In this document: piece by piece, positions 32,761 to 44,002 of the stretch
How the letters are laid out: every line of letters begins with the position of its first letter
How positions within the stretch are numbered: the first letter of the stretch is position 1
Source of the DNA: Annona cherimola
Taxonomy: Eukaryota > Streptophyta > Magnoliopsida > Magnoliales > Annonaceae
NCBI GenBank assembly: GCA_030490835.1
Contig: CM059973.1
Location: forward strand, 49,294,008 to 49,358,007
Length of the DNA stretch: 64,000 bases
Reading direction: 5' to 3'
Position numbers and translations under genes: made by a program
Notes under the pieces: generated by a model
What the model saw: only the letters and a program-made list of their open reading frames with translations
Databases searched by the model: none
What the model was told of the DNA's origin: nothing

Positions 32761-33174
32761 TATATATAGAGAGAGAAAGAGAGAGAGATGTGATCCAGTA
32801 TATGTAAATGTACCATATATTATGATACTAGTGGCTAAAAATGGGTTGCACATGATCATAAAATATAAGCTACTCTATCCATTGTATTTAAAATTATTTA
32901 TTTTATTGACATACTAATTTCATCTAAATTAGATGTGTATGGGACCCATTTGAAAATGATACGAATTAAACATAGGATCCGTTTGGTAAATGCAACAACT
33001 CGCATAGGAGTGTAAAACTTTTCAAAGTGCGGTACCAAAATCTAAAAGTTGTCATTTCATCCTTCTAAATCAAGCTGCCCTCCATGCAATGCACTGTGGT
33101 AAGTGTCCATGAGTAAGGCACATGGATGTGTTTGATCTGGTTGATATAATACACGGTAACAAAAAGTCTTTGCA
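32761..33174. other. Short spacer with (GA)n microsatellite
   Basis: Sequence between element A and LTR H. It begins with tatata then gagagagaaagagagagaga (about 32761-32788). The rest is AT-rich; ggatccgtttggtaaatgc at about 32979-32997 resembles ends of plant DNA-transposon MITEs, but no partner end was found. No gene. Confidence 0.5.
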
Positions 33175-34173
33175 TGTGGCGCCCCAAACCGAGTGTCACA
33201 GCATGAGCCTTACTCCGGGACCGTTTATTGATTGGTAAACATGATCAGGATTGTTGTCCTGTCACACAGCGGGTTCATTTGATAATTTTCCATTTATAAT
33301 TTACTCCATAGGAGTTTATCTCATCATTCATATTCAATTTTACATCAACTGGCCTATCCAAACCATCATCAAGTCCTGATGTACCCATTAAACATTAAAT
33401 TCCTACACATCATGTTACATCATATTTCATAAAAAAATTCGGTATTTATATAATAACATAACATTCATTCAACACTTGTCAATAAAATTTTTCTTTCATT
33501 CCAACATACACCACAATGTCATTAACCTAATTGCATCAAGTAGCAATCGCACAATTCATACTACATTTTTCCACACTTGGAACACACAGAGAAATCCATA
33601 GAATCATCATCCTTCATTTAATTTGTGTTCCTCCATCGTAGTCATCCTTGTACCTATCTTAGGATTTAGAAAACAAATTGTGAGTATAACTCAATAAGAA
33701 AGCTGCATAGTTTTTCAAGCAATTCATTTTGCAGGAAAAATTTGCATTTAAATAGCATCTTTAAAATCAACATCATACCCACTCGTGGGTATATCATGAA
33801 AAAATATGAAACATCGCACCCATCATGGGTATATCATGAATAATGTGATGCATTATTATCCTTATAAAACATGAACATCTTGTGATGGTATGCTAGCTAG
33901 GAGACCATCCGTCATCCTTCTCCCATCTCAAGGAGGGCACCACCGGCCTTTGGCCTATCTTAGCGACTTAGTCATACTAAAGGGGGACAATCGGTCCGCT
34001 TATACCTTTAAAGTGGACCTAGTACCTTGTGCATCATGAACTTAGTCATAAACATGAGCATGAACATGATCATAAACATGCTAGCATGGTTTTCAAAAGT
34101 AAGCATTTCAACCATAATTTCTCAACAACATTTAATAAATCATTATACAAACCATTTGCCAAAGTTAAAACAA

Positions 34174-35951
34174 TGTAACGCCCCATTCCTAGAAATACTC
34201 AATAACTAGTCAATGGGTACTACACAACCTAAGAAAAATTCGGCAGCATCTCCCCATAATATACAAGGGGTGATATGGAATACATGACCTGATATTCATA
34301 AACATTTCAATTTGTAACATTCAATCCTATATTTATATACTTGCATCTTCATATAATAAGGACATTCATATAGAAGGAAAATCATTGAATGTTACCCATA
34401 CACATCAAGCAAACCTAATGATTATGCATATGTGCATCCACAAAGATTATAATCCAATCTGAAATACCAAATACAATATGTTTGTCAAAGTAAATCCGTC
34501 TCAATAATTGTCTACATATACGAATACCAAAAGAGCACAAATTTTAAAAGAACTAAAATTAAAGATATTATGCTATGGTTTCCCAGATGTGATCTTCAAC
34601 TTGTCCCATCTTGAAGTTCCCCACCTGGCTTGTGATCTAAAGGCAAAATACAAATGATATGAGTCTAAATAGACTCAACAAGTAGATAGTGGTTAGCACA
34701 AAGTAGAAATAAGTAAATTCTGGATGCACATGTTATGTTCATGATAAGACATGGGTCCAAACACCCACTCCCAAGATCGTATGCATAAAACCACATATAA
34801 ATAGAAGAACACGAACAATCCTCTACTCATGTCTATCAAGGGCCATGAACAACCCTCTCCTCATGTCAATCAGGGTCATGAACAACCCTTTACAACCAAT
34901 CATTTTAAACAACACATTATACATAACAGATAAGGATAAATGCCACAAACCACACATACAACATCGGCAAGGTTTACTTTAAATTCAACACACAAAACTG
35001 TCATACAAGCATTTTACCAAACACATGATAGGTGCAAAATAAGGAAACCCTCAATTCATACTCTCGTTTGAGCCGAATTGATTAACGTCACATTTAACAA
35101 TATAGAAACTGTTAACGAATCCTTTACTTCATAGAAATCACACATTCATAGCAAATTCTCCATGAACCCTGCTTACCCGAACTGTTACAAACCCTACGCC
35201 CCGTACTAAGAAATTATTCAACGCTACGCACTCCCACCAGTCCCACATCACATTTAGCATGAAATTTCATCACTAAATTAAGAAGGGGTGACATCTACTT
35301 ACCTAGATCGTAATTTCTCCTAAAAAAATAGTGACCCTAACTTGGATCGTAGAGATTCGGAGCTTCCTCGATTGGAGTCGACGATCTTCAAAGCAGTCGA
35401 TAGAGCTTTCTTGAAGGAATCTATGGCTAGACCGAACTGAATGGTAGGAAAAGAAGAGAAGAAGCAGAGAACGGGAAGAGAAGAAGAGGGAAAGATAGCT
35501 GGGTGCTGGATGAAAATAAACCCTAGCGCGCGGGCTTTCCTTATTACTGAACCCCCATCGGGTCGGGTCGGGTCGAAGCATGGGTCGGGTCTAATTGCAA
35601 TTAGTAATTTACTCTCCCACTCCTATGACTTAATAATTAAAATTTTCTCTGGGGGCGCTGCCCCCTTGACCCCCGCGACCTGACCGGGCAGGTCGAACCC
35701 CGTACCTACTCTGTGAGGGGAACAATAGTCATAGTGGTCAACAATGGAACGCTAATCATACACCTTTAAAATTATACTCAATGTGCTAAGATCATAATAC
35801 ATGCATATATGCACTATACATCCCCTAGATATCGTGTCCATATATGTTATGTATCCATTAACATCAAAATTTCCTACTAGCATGTTCATAAGTTACCTCA
35901 TAAATAGAGAAGGGTTATAGTAAAAATAAAATAAAATACCTGGTCCTCACA
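34174..35951 (-). mobile_element. I: 1778 bp solo LTR, gypsy-type
   Basis: Begins TGTAACGCCCC, ends CCTCACA, and is flanked by a perfect duplication aacaa (34169-34173 and 35952-35956). Removal restores alignment of H with H2. The minus orientation is preferred: there it starts TGTGAGGACC and has a pyrimidine-rich leader (ctttccctcttcttctcttc, about 35465-35497) after an A/T-rich ctagggtttattttc stretch. It holds a GC-rich hairpin at 35651-35665. No interior is present, so it is solo. Confidence 0.88.
35651..35665. repeat. GC-rich hairpin in I
   Basis: gggggcgctgccccc, a perfect 6 bp stem with a 3 bp loop in an otherwise AT-rich LTR, followed by further GC-rich sequence (gacccccgcgacctgacc). 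It could be an RNA structure in the LTR leader or a U3 element. Confidence 0.7.
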
Positions 35952-37300
35952 AACAACATTTCAAACAACATGTTGGGATGGCCATCCTTAAATAATTCAA
36001 AAAGAAATTACACATTCATTTGCAAAATAAATCAAAGCATTTAAATAGCAATTTGCAATCATATTTTCATAATTTTGAGAAAGCAAGTTTTAGAAATTTG
36101 CTTGCTTACCTGAATTACTTCAATTTTTCTCGTCAACTTTCTCTTTGCCTTTGCCTATACACATAAGAATGGTATCACATTCATAAACCTAATTTCCATA
36201 TGCTTGTACTTAATATAGTTTTCCAACCCACATGATTTTCATTAACTTACATAACCCACTTGTTTTTCACGTTAGGTGTTCATACACAACAATATAACTT
36301 GTGCACCATATCATCCATTCTTTTTATTTTTAATACCCTTATTTAGGGTAAACTTTCAAACATATTATAACCTTTTATTTAACTCAATATATGGAAATTT
36401 ATTACTTCTCATTCATCATTTAACATCTACTTTTCACATTTCTCACATTGGTGCTCACTTTAAGCACATACTTAAGAGTTTCGGCTTCACATATTAATCC
36501 CAAATTTTTTAGATTTCAAAATATTATCAAAACAGCACCTTATTTTTACATTTTACCACATTTCCTTTCATTTTTTCATTTTAGCAATTCATATTAAGTC
36601 ATTTCTCATTTCCATCATCTATACCTTTCACATATACCCTCTTAGTTATATATATAATATGTGTTATGGAAATTTTTCCAAAATAGAAACTTGTCCTCTT
36701 TTTGGGTTTAATTAAAATATTTAATTAACACATGAATTAGGGTATAATCATGAGATTAAAGTCCCTTAATCACAAAACTCCAAAACAGCATTTTTCCACT
36801 TGATTTTCCCACGTTGCACGTCCCTATCATGACATGCCTCAAAAAAGATTTTTATTTTTTTAATTCCAACACTTGGACATCCTTTTCTTTCCCTTTATTT
36901 AGGTCATTTTTATGGAATTAAAATTAATAAAGCAAGTTTCCCAAAAAAGCAACTTTTCATCCCATTTCTTGCCACCCTTTGGATGTCCACACCTTATGTT
37001 CAACAAAATAGATTTTTTTGAAATTATTTCCAACCCCAAGCTTGGACGTCCATATACCCTATGTCTAGGGTATTTTACCCTTTAAATCATCCATGTATTA
37101 GTTGGTTAAATTTATGCACAATATCCATCTCAAAAGAGTAGAATCTTCATCATCTTGTCAACTCTAGGTTTTACCTTTCTAAGGTTCATAAATCGAGCTT
37201 AGTTCCACATATATTAATCATGGAAATATGCAACATAATTCAAACATATGACATGCTTAAAACAGCAACTTAATTGGTATTTTCCAAAAAATTTCAGCAA

Positions 37301-38619
37301 GTTATTCTTTAGGTTAATCAACCCAAATCCACACCTAGCATGCTTAGACTCATGAATTGAATCCATTAACTCGTTTATTATAGTGCTCTCTAAGAAACTT
37401 ATGCAAAACCCAATCCAAAATGGATTAATTGTGCAACACAATCGCCAACACAGCTTTTGCCACGTTGGTCTCTAACTTGATGTATTTTGTTCCATTTTGT
37501 GAATTTTGCAACTCGACACGCCCCCAAATGATATTGGAACTTCCATGAAACATCGTAGTTTGTTTTTATCACTATTTTTGTATTTTTAATTCTTCTAAAT
37601 CATCAAATTGAGTGGGTCTTGTTCATCATTGTTCAACTCTCTAAGAATTATGCTTGTTTTGCAACAAATTCACTTAACTTTGCACATACTGATCAATCAT
37701 GAGTGTTTTGTACTAAACAAAGTTAATTAATCAATTTTTTATTCAAATCATCACATTTATTCTCTTTCTCATCCAAATATCATTCAAAATATATAGTATG
37801 AAAATAACATAATAAATTTCCCCATAAATGAACTTTTGCTTGTCCTCTAACACCGATCAATCATGAGTGTTATACACTCAACAAAACTAAATCAATCAAT
37901 ATTTGATTCATATTGATTGAAATGATCACATTTGTTCATATTCTCATCCAAATATCATTCAAAATATATAGTATGAAAATAACACAACACTTGAGCACTT
38001 TAAAAGAACCATTCTGCCAAGTCCTCTCCCCTTTAAACCACTTTTCCCTTTACTTTCTCTCTTCAAACCCTTTTCATCTTACTTACTACAAACATCATTT
38101 CCATCACTATTCTTACATTCAAAATCATTCTAGACCAATCTTACATCATTCCCTACTCTATTTCTATCTTCTCTTCCCAAATTCAAATAATTCACCCACT
38201 CTACCACCCACTACTTGTTTGATAAGCCCAAGCCAAGTCTTATATTCTAGCTACTATCTTTGAAAACACCCAAATACCCATCGTCACATCACCATTTTCA
38301 ATCCATAGATTCCATACCACCATACCTTCCATCTCCCCACCTTACCTTCACTTGTGCACATCAAATATTTGGTGAAATTATGAAACCATTTTCTTTTCCC
38401 CTAAACCCAACCAAAACTTTTCTAGACCACATTTCAACCTTTCCTATTTCACACCATCCCATCAAGGATCATAAAAAGGGCACTTTGCAAAGGTAGATCA
38501 AGAAAAGACCAAATAAAAGCAAATATCAATGTTCTTTCTGTGGGATGTAAGAGATCGCGCTCATATGAACAAAATGAATGATATGAAGAATCTCCCTATG
38601 GCATTGACAAGGCATATGC
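37301..38619. other. Unclassified AT-rich spacer left of G
   Basis: No gene. It may include the right end of H. It contains the diverged duplication at 37684-37985. Element G begins at 38620. Confidence 0.4.
37684..37985. repeat. Diverged direct duplication, about 125-130 bp
   Basis: Copy 1 at about 37688-37808 and copy 2 at about 37856-37980. Both begin gatcaatcatgagtgtt and end catccaaatatcattcaaaa then tatatagtatgaaaataaca. The second copy carries a short insertion. About 45 bp of unrelated sequence separates them. Confidence 0.85.
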
Positions 38620-40317
38620 TGTTGGTCCCGAGTTTATGGCAACACCCAAGAGGGGAGGAGTGAATTGGGTATTTTAAGATTCTTTGCTTAATCAGAAATT
38701 TTCTCTTTTTGTAAATTAATCCCCTCAATGAAATGACCAGTGAGTTGGAGTGAAATAGTGCAATATAAAGTATAAAACACAAGCAATCAACCCATGTTAA
38801 GAGACAGCAATATATAGTGGTTCGGGCAACCTCCCCTACTCCACTCTTCCAAGCACACACCCATTGTGGCTTGGCTTCCACTATTGTATTGTCAATACAA
38901 CTTAGAGCAATAGCTCTCTTCTAGATTCTAGCACTAGGGGGCTTGTACAATCTCAGCACAAGTAGGTGACAAGTTCCACTCCAATCGCACACTACTTTGC
39001 CTTCACTTGGTTTCAGTCTTCCTATACCAAACCAAGTGGGAAAAACAAACAAACAATGAATAGAAAAGATCTACATGTTACAGATTGTGTAGGCAGTTTC
39101 GTGCACGTAGAGAACTTGTGGAAGCAGTTGTTGATGGAGCAATGCAGCTTTCAGCAGTTTAAATACCAAGTTCTTCTTCAAACTTCTTGCAGATCACTTT
39201 AAATGCAAGAGAGAGTGGAAGGTGAGCTCATTCAATATTTTTCCAACTTCATTTACGTTCACTTGATGCTCCTTAAATAATGAGAAGTAAATTCGAATGT
39301 TTTGTGGTAGGTGGTGCGCATTTAATGCGCCAACATTCGAACTTTTTCGACCATTGCGAGCCAAGTCGCATTTGGAGTCGACTTGGTATGCGACTTCATT
39401 CAAGTCGCAGGGTGGAGTCGACTTCGGGTGCGACTTCACCTAAGTTGCAGTCTGGAGTTGACTTCGGGAGTGACTTCGGTCTTCAGCTTCCAACTCAAGT
39501 TCCAGGTTCAGGTCGACTAGGTCTCGGACTTGACCCAAGTCACAGGTGGAGTCGATTTCGGATGTGACTTCACCAACCATTGATCATATTGGAACTTCAA
39601 GATTTTACATGTGATCTGCAAGTCGTATATTGTCTTCTTTGTCCTTATTTCATACTCTTAGATCTTCATTGGATGTTCTTTGTATGTCTTATAAAGTAAG
39701 AGTTGTGTAATACTTCAATTCCTTGTACAGGTATCCTCCTTTGCGGCCTTGAATCATGATTGCCATTTCTTCTTGATTTTGATTTCTATTTTAAGAATCT
39801 CTAAAATAATATAAGGTTGTCTCATACTTAAGTTGCAGGCCTGGGTCGACTTGGCGTCTGACTTCACCCAAGTCGCACACTTAGATCGACTTGAGATGTG
39901 ACTTCACCTAAGTCGCATGATGGAGTAGACTTGAAATGCGACTTAACTCTGACATTTTCAAAGTCTGCAGCTAAGGCTCACCCAAGTCACAGATGGATTT
40001 GACTTGCGGGTTGCGACTTCACTTAAGTCGCAAGTGGAGTCGACTTCAGTTACGACTTCACCTGTCTCCAAATCCTAATTTTAGTTATGGAGATTTTTTG
40101 TCGTTTGAAGTCGTTCCTGGAGTCGACTTGGGTATCAACTTGACCTAATTCGATAGCTGAGTCGACTTGGCGTTGCGACTTGACCTGCTATCTTTTGAAC
40201 TTTGATTTTATAAACCTTGGCAACACTTAGCAACCTCATTAGTACTTAAATATTTCTCAAATTGAGTTGTTAATCATCAAAATATGGATTGTGCTTAAGT
40301 TGCCTTAAATTCCAACA
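38620..40317 (-). repeat. 3' LTR of element G (1698 bp)
   Basis: Starts TGTTGGTCCCGAG, ends TTCCAACA. TATA-like TTATTTAAGG on the minus strand at 39271-39280. Palindrome clusters lie at 39361-39574 and 39834-40186, with at least ten recognisable GTCGACTT-type units. It is closely similar to the 5' LTR and to solo LTR D. Confidence 0.92.
39361..40186. repeat. Palindromic GTCGACTT arrays in 3' LTR of G
   Basis: Units such as caagtcgcaggtggagtcg and gagtcgacttcgggtgcgac recur at about 37-40 bp intervals in two clusters (39361-39574, 39834-40186). Each unit has inverted AAGTCG/CGACTT arms, and many have the exact GTCGAC core. The clusters are separated by about 260 bp of ordinary LTR sequence. 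Confidence 0.85.
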
Positions 40318-40331
40318 ATCTTCCCCTTTTT
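40318..40331 (-). promoter_or_regulatory. Polypurine tract of G
   Basis: The minus strand reads AAAAAGGGGAAGAT, abutting the 3' LTR. A second copy, AAAAAGGGGGAGA, lies at 40581-40593 just after the extra ORF. Multiple polypurine copies are a known Sirevirus trait. Confidence 0.8.
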
Positions 40332-40623
40332 GATGATTGACAAAACTAATTTGAGATTGACCTTTCATTTTCTTATATAAGGGTTATGTCATCATTTAGA
40401 ATTGATATAATGTGCTGAATACTCAAAAATTTCATATCATTTTATATCATGTAAACATATTCATTTCAAAATAACAGTTTGCACAAGTTCATATCATTCA
40501 TTCATACAAAAATGATTCCAAAAGTTACGTTACATGCTACCCAATCCCAAAACAAAATCTAAATCCTAAGTCCTACTCTCTCTCCCCCTTTTTGTCAAGG
40601 CATCAAAATGGGATATAAGGGAA

Positions 40624-42223
40624 TCAGGACTTATGGAATTGGAAAGCCGAGATAGGGTAGGAAGTTGGATAGGCCGGAGGAATGAGTCGGGTGCAGGCTG
40701 ATGAAAATGGAAACGAGGGAGCCTGAACGGTGGGTTCAGCTCTCACTGATTCACCCCAATATGGATCGAAATTAGGAAGACTCGGAATGGATCGGCCACG
40801 GTGGCTGCCCGATGCAAGTTGATACTTGATAGCTGTCAATTCCTGATCTAATTTGTCATATCTGCTATGCATTTCCATTAGGGTAATGTTGGTGGTCCCC
40901 AATTCCTGTGATATTCTACTCTTCATTTGTTGTAGATAGTCCAAAATCGCCTTGGAGGTAGATGATCGGTCTGGGGAGCAGGAAAAATGGTCTATGGCTC
41001 ATGATCCATGTGGTGAACATGAGCCATGAGACTGTGGTGGCGGGAGCGGAAAGTGCCGGAGGTGGAGATGGAATAGGCTCATGTCGGGGTAGTGCCTCCC
41101 CCTCAGGATGAGCACCCTCTGCTTCTGGCTGTGCTAGATGATCTTGAAATTCATTGCCCATCCATTCTCATAGCCTATCAGCCCTAAACTCCTCCAAATC
41201 AATCTTCATGCAGGTCAGGAGGGCCCGGTTGATGGCGTTTGTAGGTTTTAGAACTTCAAATGGTTCGCCATGTAGATCAACATTGTAATATCTCATGATT
41301 TTGGTGATCCACATCCCATATGGCAAGACTCCTCGTGGATTCTCCTTCTTGTGTTCAAGGGCCTCCAAAAATAGTCTAGGGAGACTGACTTTGACCCTAT
41401 TTGCAACTTTTCACAAGATTTCAGCTTCCTTTAGATTCAATTAATTTTGGTTTCCGCCCTTGGGTAGATATAATGAGCGATTAGCAATCTAAGAACCCGC
41501 AGTCTCGAGGATAAATCCATGTAGTGTAGGAATTTGATCCCGGGATGATATTTGTTGCTGTTGGTGAGCTGATTATACATTTGCGCGAGGGATAGGCCTT
41601 TGGGAATGGGTTCGTTGTCTCTTAGCACGCCCAGAATGTTGGCAATTCGACCAATGGCAATAGCTTTGCTGATTCCGTGCCCGAGTCCTAAATTTATCTC
41701 AACCCCTTTGACATAAGTGTTGAAATATTCTTGATCCCATAGATAATAAAATAGTTGGGTCAGGTTGGGATAGACTTTATCATCTTCTTTCAGTAACCCG
41801 GTCCATCTTTGAAAGTCCAATAACTCCTCTATTCCAAACTCATACTCATTCAAGAATCTGAAATCAATAATTTTAGGTGTAAAAATCTTCCTTTCGTAAA
41901 AGTGTCTATAGAACCGACTATGTTGTCGTTCGATTCGGAAATAATCTATAGGCATTTTTAGGACTTGACCTCATTGAGTGGGTGTTCCTTTTCTTTTTCC
42001 TCTCATTTCTAAGCTACTGCTTGATTCCTTAATTTCCTCTAGGAGCCGAGGTGGAGGGGTTACCTGCTTGAAAACGAACCCATCGCCCCGTAGATGTCGT
42101 GGCTTCCTCCCAGACTCTCTTGGATGGAGTCCGTTGCCTACGCAGCACTTCTTCCCCAGTTTGAGATTGGGATGGCCTTGAGACAAGGAGTTTGACGGGT
42201 TTGGATACAGCCTTGGGTGCCAT
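40624..42223 (-). pseudogene. G: extra 3' ORF, plant transposon-protein-like
   Basis: Start chosen at 42223 (MAPKAVSKPVK..SRPSQSQTGEE..RRQR) because the B copy aligns from the same Met. After a frameshift near 42060-42080 it continues (VTPPPRLLEEIKESS) with an in-frame TGA at about 41970. The core is at 41437-41955: MPIDYFRIERQ, KIFTPKIIDFRFL, EYEFGIEELLDFQRW, VKGVEINLGLGHGISKA and FLHYMDLSSRLRVLRLLIAHYIYP. Next come NPRGVLPYGMWITKIMRYYNVDL (41168-41368) and a Pro-rich plus heptad-like C-terminus (MEMHSRYDKLDQELTAIKYQL) ending at 40624. The core resembles the 'putative plant transposon protein' domain (VRG-x-I-L..I..IL pattern). No signal peptide or membrane helix, so the env-like label is positional only. 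Confidence 0.72.
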
Positions 42224-42371
42224 GGATTCAAGGTGATGGGATCTTGATATGGCAAATGGGAATGGAAGATTCTCAAGGGAACTTAGGAATGAGAGAGGGA
42301 GTGAGCTTGAGAGAGAGTGAGAGAGAAGAGATGGAAAATGGGAAATAATGAGGGGATTTTCAGGCTTCCGC

Positions 42372-42380
42372 CTCTTGTAG
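42372..42380 (-). promoter_or_regulatory. TATA-like site upstream of G extra ORF
   Basis: The minus strand reads CTACAAGAG, one change from CTATAAGAG at the aligned place in B (23108-23116). It sits about 150 bp upstream of the ORF start and just downstream of the palindrome array. The leader between is pyrimidine-rich (ctcttctctctcactctctc). Confidence 0.35.
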
Positions 42381-42400
42381 GCAAGGTAGCTGAATCGTCC

Positions 42401-42530
42401 GCTCCGGAGTCGACTTCGAACCCTAATCGAAGTCGACTTCGCTCTCCCAGAGTTGACTTCGATAATCATCCGCTCCGGAGTCGACTTCCCTAATCGAAGT
42501 CGACTTCGCTCTCCTGGAGTCGAATTGGGT
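42401..42530. repeat. Palindrome array upstream of G extra ORF
   Basis: Two copies of a 67 bp unit, each with ccgctccggagtcgacttc and the exact 14 bp palindrome cgaagtcgacttcg (42428-42441 and 42495-42508), followed by gctctcc-ggag-tga/cgaa. The same GTCGACTT core is found in the LTR arrays, but this is an internal, non-LTR position. Confidence 0.85.
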
Positions 42531-42589
42531 TCTATATGTTCTCTAATTTGTTCCCCCTATTTAAGTTTAAATTTTCATATATCTAATCA

Positions 42590-43090
42590 ATGTCAATCAT
42601 ACCCATATCATTTCTAATTTTGTAAAATGATTCTTTTGCTAAGGGTTTGGTAAAAATATCTATAATTTGATCCCCAATTTTAACATATTCTAAGCAAATA
42701 TCATGGTTTTCAACATGTTCCCTAATAAAATGATGTCTCACATCTATATATTTAGTTCTAGAATTGAATATAGGATTTTTTGTTAAACATATTACACTAG
42801 TATTATCACAACTAATTGGTATATATTTATATTCAATTCATACTCTCTAAGTTGTTGTTTCATCCAAACTAATTGGGCACAACAGCTCCCAGCGGCAATT
42901 TTTCAGCTTCCGTAGTAGATAGAGCAACACTAGTTTGTTTTCATGAAAACCATGAGACCCTCATGTTTCCAAGAAACTGACATGTTCCACTAATACTTTT
43001 TCTATCTACTTTGTAACCGGCAAAATCAACATCTAAGTAGCTAATTAGATCAAATGTTGAACCCTTTGGATACCATAGACCTAGATTAGT
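42590..43090 (-). pseudogene. Element G RNase H
   Basis: Minus-strand blocks: VDFAGYKVDRKS.SGTCQFLGN, SWFS, SVALSTTEAE, then LPLGAVVPN-type sequence and the SICLTKNP-, KHIDVRHHFIRE- and DIFTKPLAKE-like parts in several frames, down to about 42600. The catalytic AEAE context is present. A stop and frameshifts break the gene, including one near 42905-42955 where the usual EYIAAG is lost. Confidence 0.75.
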
Positions 43091-44002
43091 AGTATTGATT
43101 AAATATCTAAAAATTCTTTTTACAGCAATTAGATGTGATTCTTTAGGACATGATTGAAATCTTTAATACATATAAACACTAAACAGAATATCCGGTCTAG
43201 AAGCAGTCAAATACAACAAAGATCCTCTCATGCTTTTATACAATCTTTGTTCAACAGATTTACCTTTTTCATCCTTGTCGATTTTGATGGTGGAACTCAT
43301 AGGCGTGTTTGCTCCTTTGCTATTTTACATTTCAAACTTCTTGAGCATCTCCTTGACGTATTTGGACTAATTTATAAAAATTCCTTTGGCTAATTGCTTA
43401 ATTTGCAATCCAAGAAAGAAGTTTAGCTCGCCCATCATGCTCATTTCGAATTCACTCTGCATAATCTCAGAAAATTCTTGACATAGAGTTTAATTAGTAA
43501 CAATCATCCACATAAATTTGAACAATTAATATATCTTTATCCTTATATTTGATAAATAATATTATATCAACTTTTCCTCTTTGAAAATCATGATCAATCA
43601 AAAATTTGCTTAACCTTTCATACCAAGCTCTTGGAGCTTGTTTAAGTCCATACAATTCTTTGGTTAACTTAAAAACAAATTTAATTGATCCTTCTCTTCA
43701 AATCCGGGAGGTTGTTCAACATATACTTCCTCATTTAGGTATCCATTCAAAAATGCACTTTTCACATCTATTTGAAACAATTTAAAGTCCATGTAAGAAG
43801 CAAAAGCTAATAAAATACGTATGGCCTCTAATCTGGCCACCGGAGCATAAAATTTCTCAAAATCAATTCATTCCTCTTGGGAATATCCTTTGGCTACAAG
43901 TCTGGTCTTGTTTCTTACCACAAGTCCACTTTCATCTAATTTGTTCCTAAAAACCCATTTGGTACCAATGACAGTGTAGTCCTTGGGTCTAGGAACTAGG
44001 TG
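43091..44002 (-). pseudogene. Element G reverse transcriptase
   Basis: Copia RT read from right to left: the QFERNEVW-type start (just right of 44002), GTKWVFRNKLDE and VRNKTRLVAKGYSQEE (about 43870-43960), DFKLFQIDVKSAFLNGYLNEEVYVEQPPGFE (about 43700-43790), GLKQAPRAWYERLSKFL (about 43600-43650), then YVDDCY (about 43500-43520) where YVDDIIFG is expected. The catalytic YVDD survives but is followed at once by a stop. SEFEMSMMGELNFFLGLQIKQL comes next, at about 43390-43460. Conserved blocks are good, but stops and frameshifts make it inactive. Confidence 0.8.

Larger units (their letters stand above)
33175..37300 (-). mobile_element. H: long gypsy-type LTR, interrupted by I
   Basis: Starts tgtggcgcccca and follows the left half of solo LTR H2 (58469-62523) block by block: gattggtaa-atgat-aggattgtt, agggaggc/cacc..cggcct..tcttagcgactt, gggtatatcat, ggccatccttaaa, tttgcctttgcct, atttagggtaaac, cttaattaaaatat. 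Insert I (34174-35951) separates the blocks. The right end is not identified: similarity fades after about 37300, so the stated end is approximate. By comparison with J (TATA box and leader on the same arrangement), transcription would be on the minus strand. No protein-coding interior belongs to it. Confidence 0.65.

Noticed and set aside
32979..32997. MITE end similar to ggatccgtttggtaaatgc
   Set aside because: No inverted partner or target duplication could be found nearby.
35303..35683. Overlapping open frames near 35300-35683
   Set aside because: They lie within solo LTR I (presumed leader region), on both strands, with low-complexity Ser/Phe or Glu/Lys composition and no recognisable domain.
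38260..38496. 78-codon plus-strand frame rich in Pro/Ser/His
   Set aside because: Low-complexity CA/CT-rich stretch with no homologous blocks or start context. Judged chance.
41978..42181. 67-codon plus-strand frame
   Set aside because: Antisense to the extra ORF of element G, which has a homologue in B.
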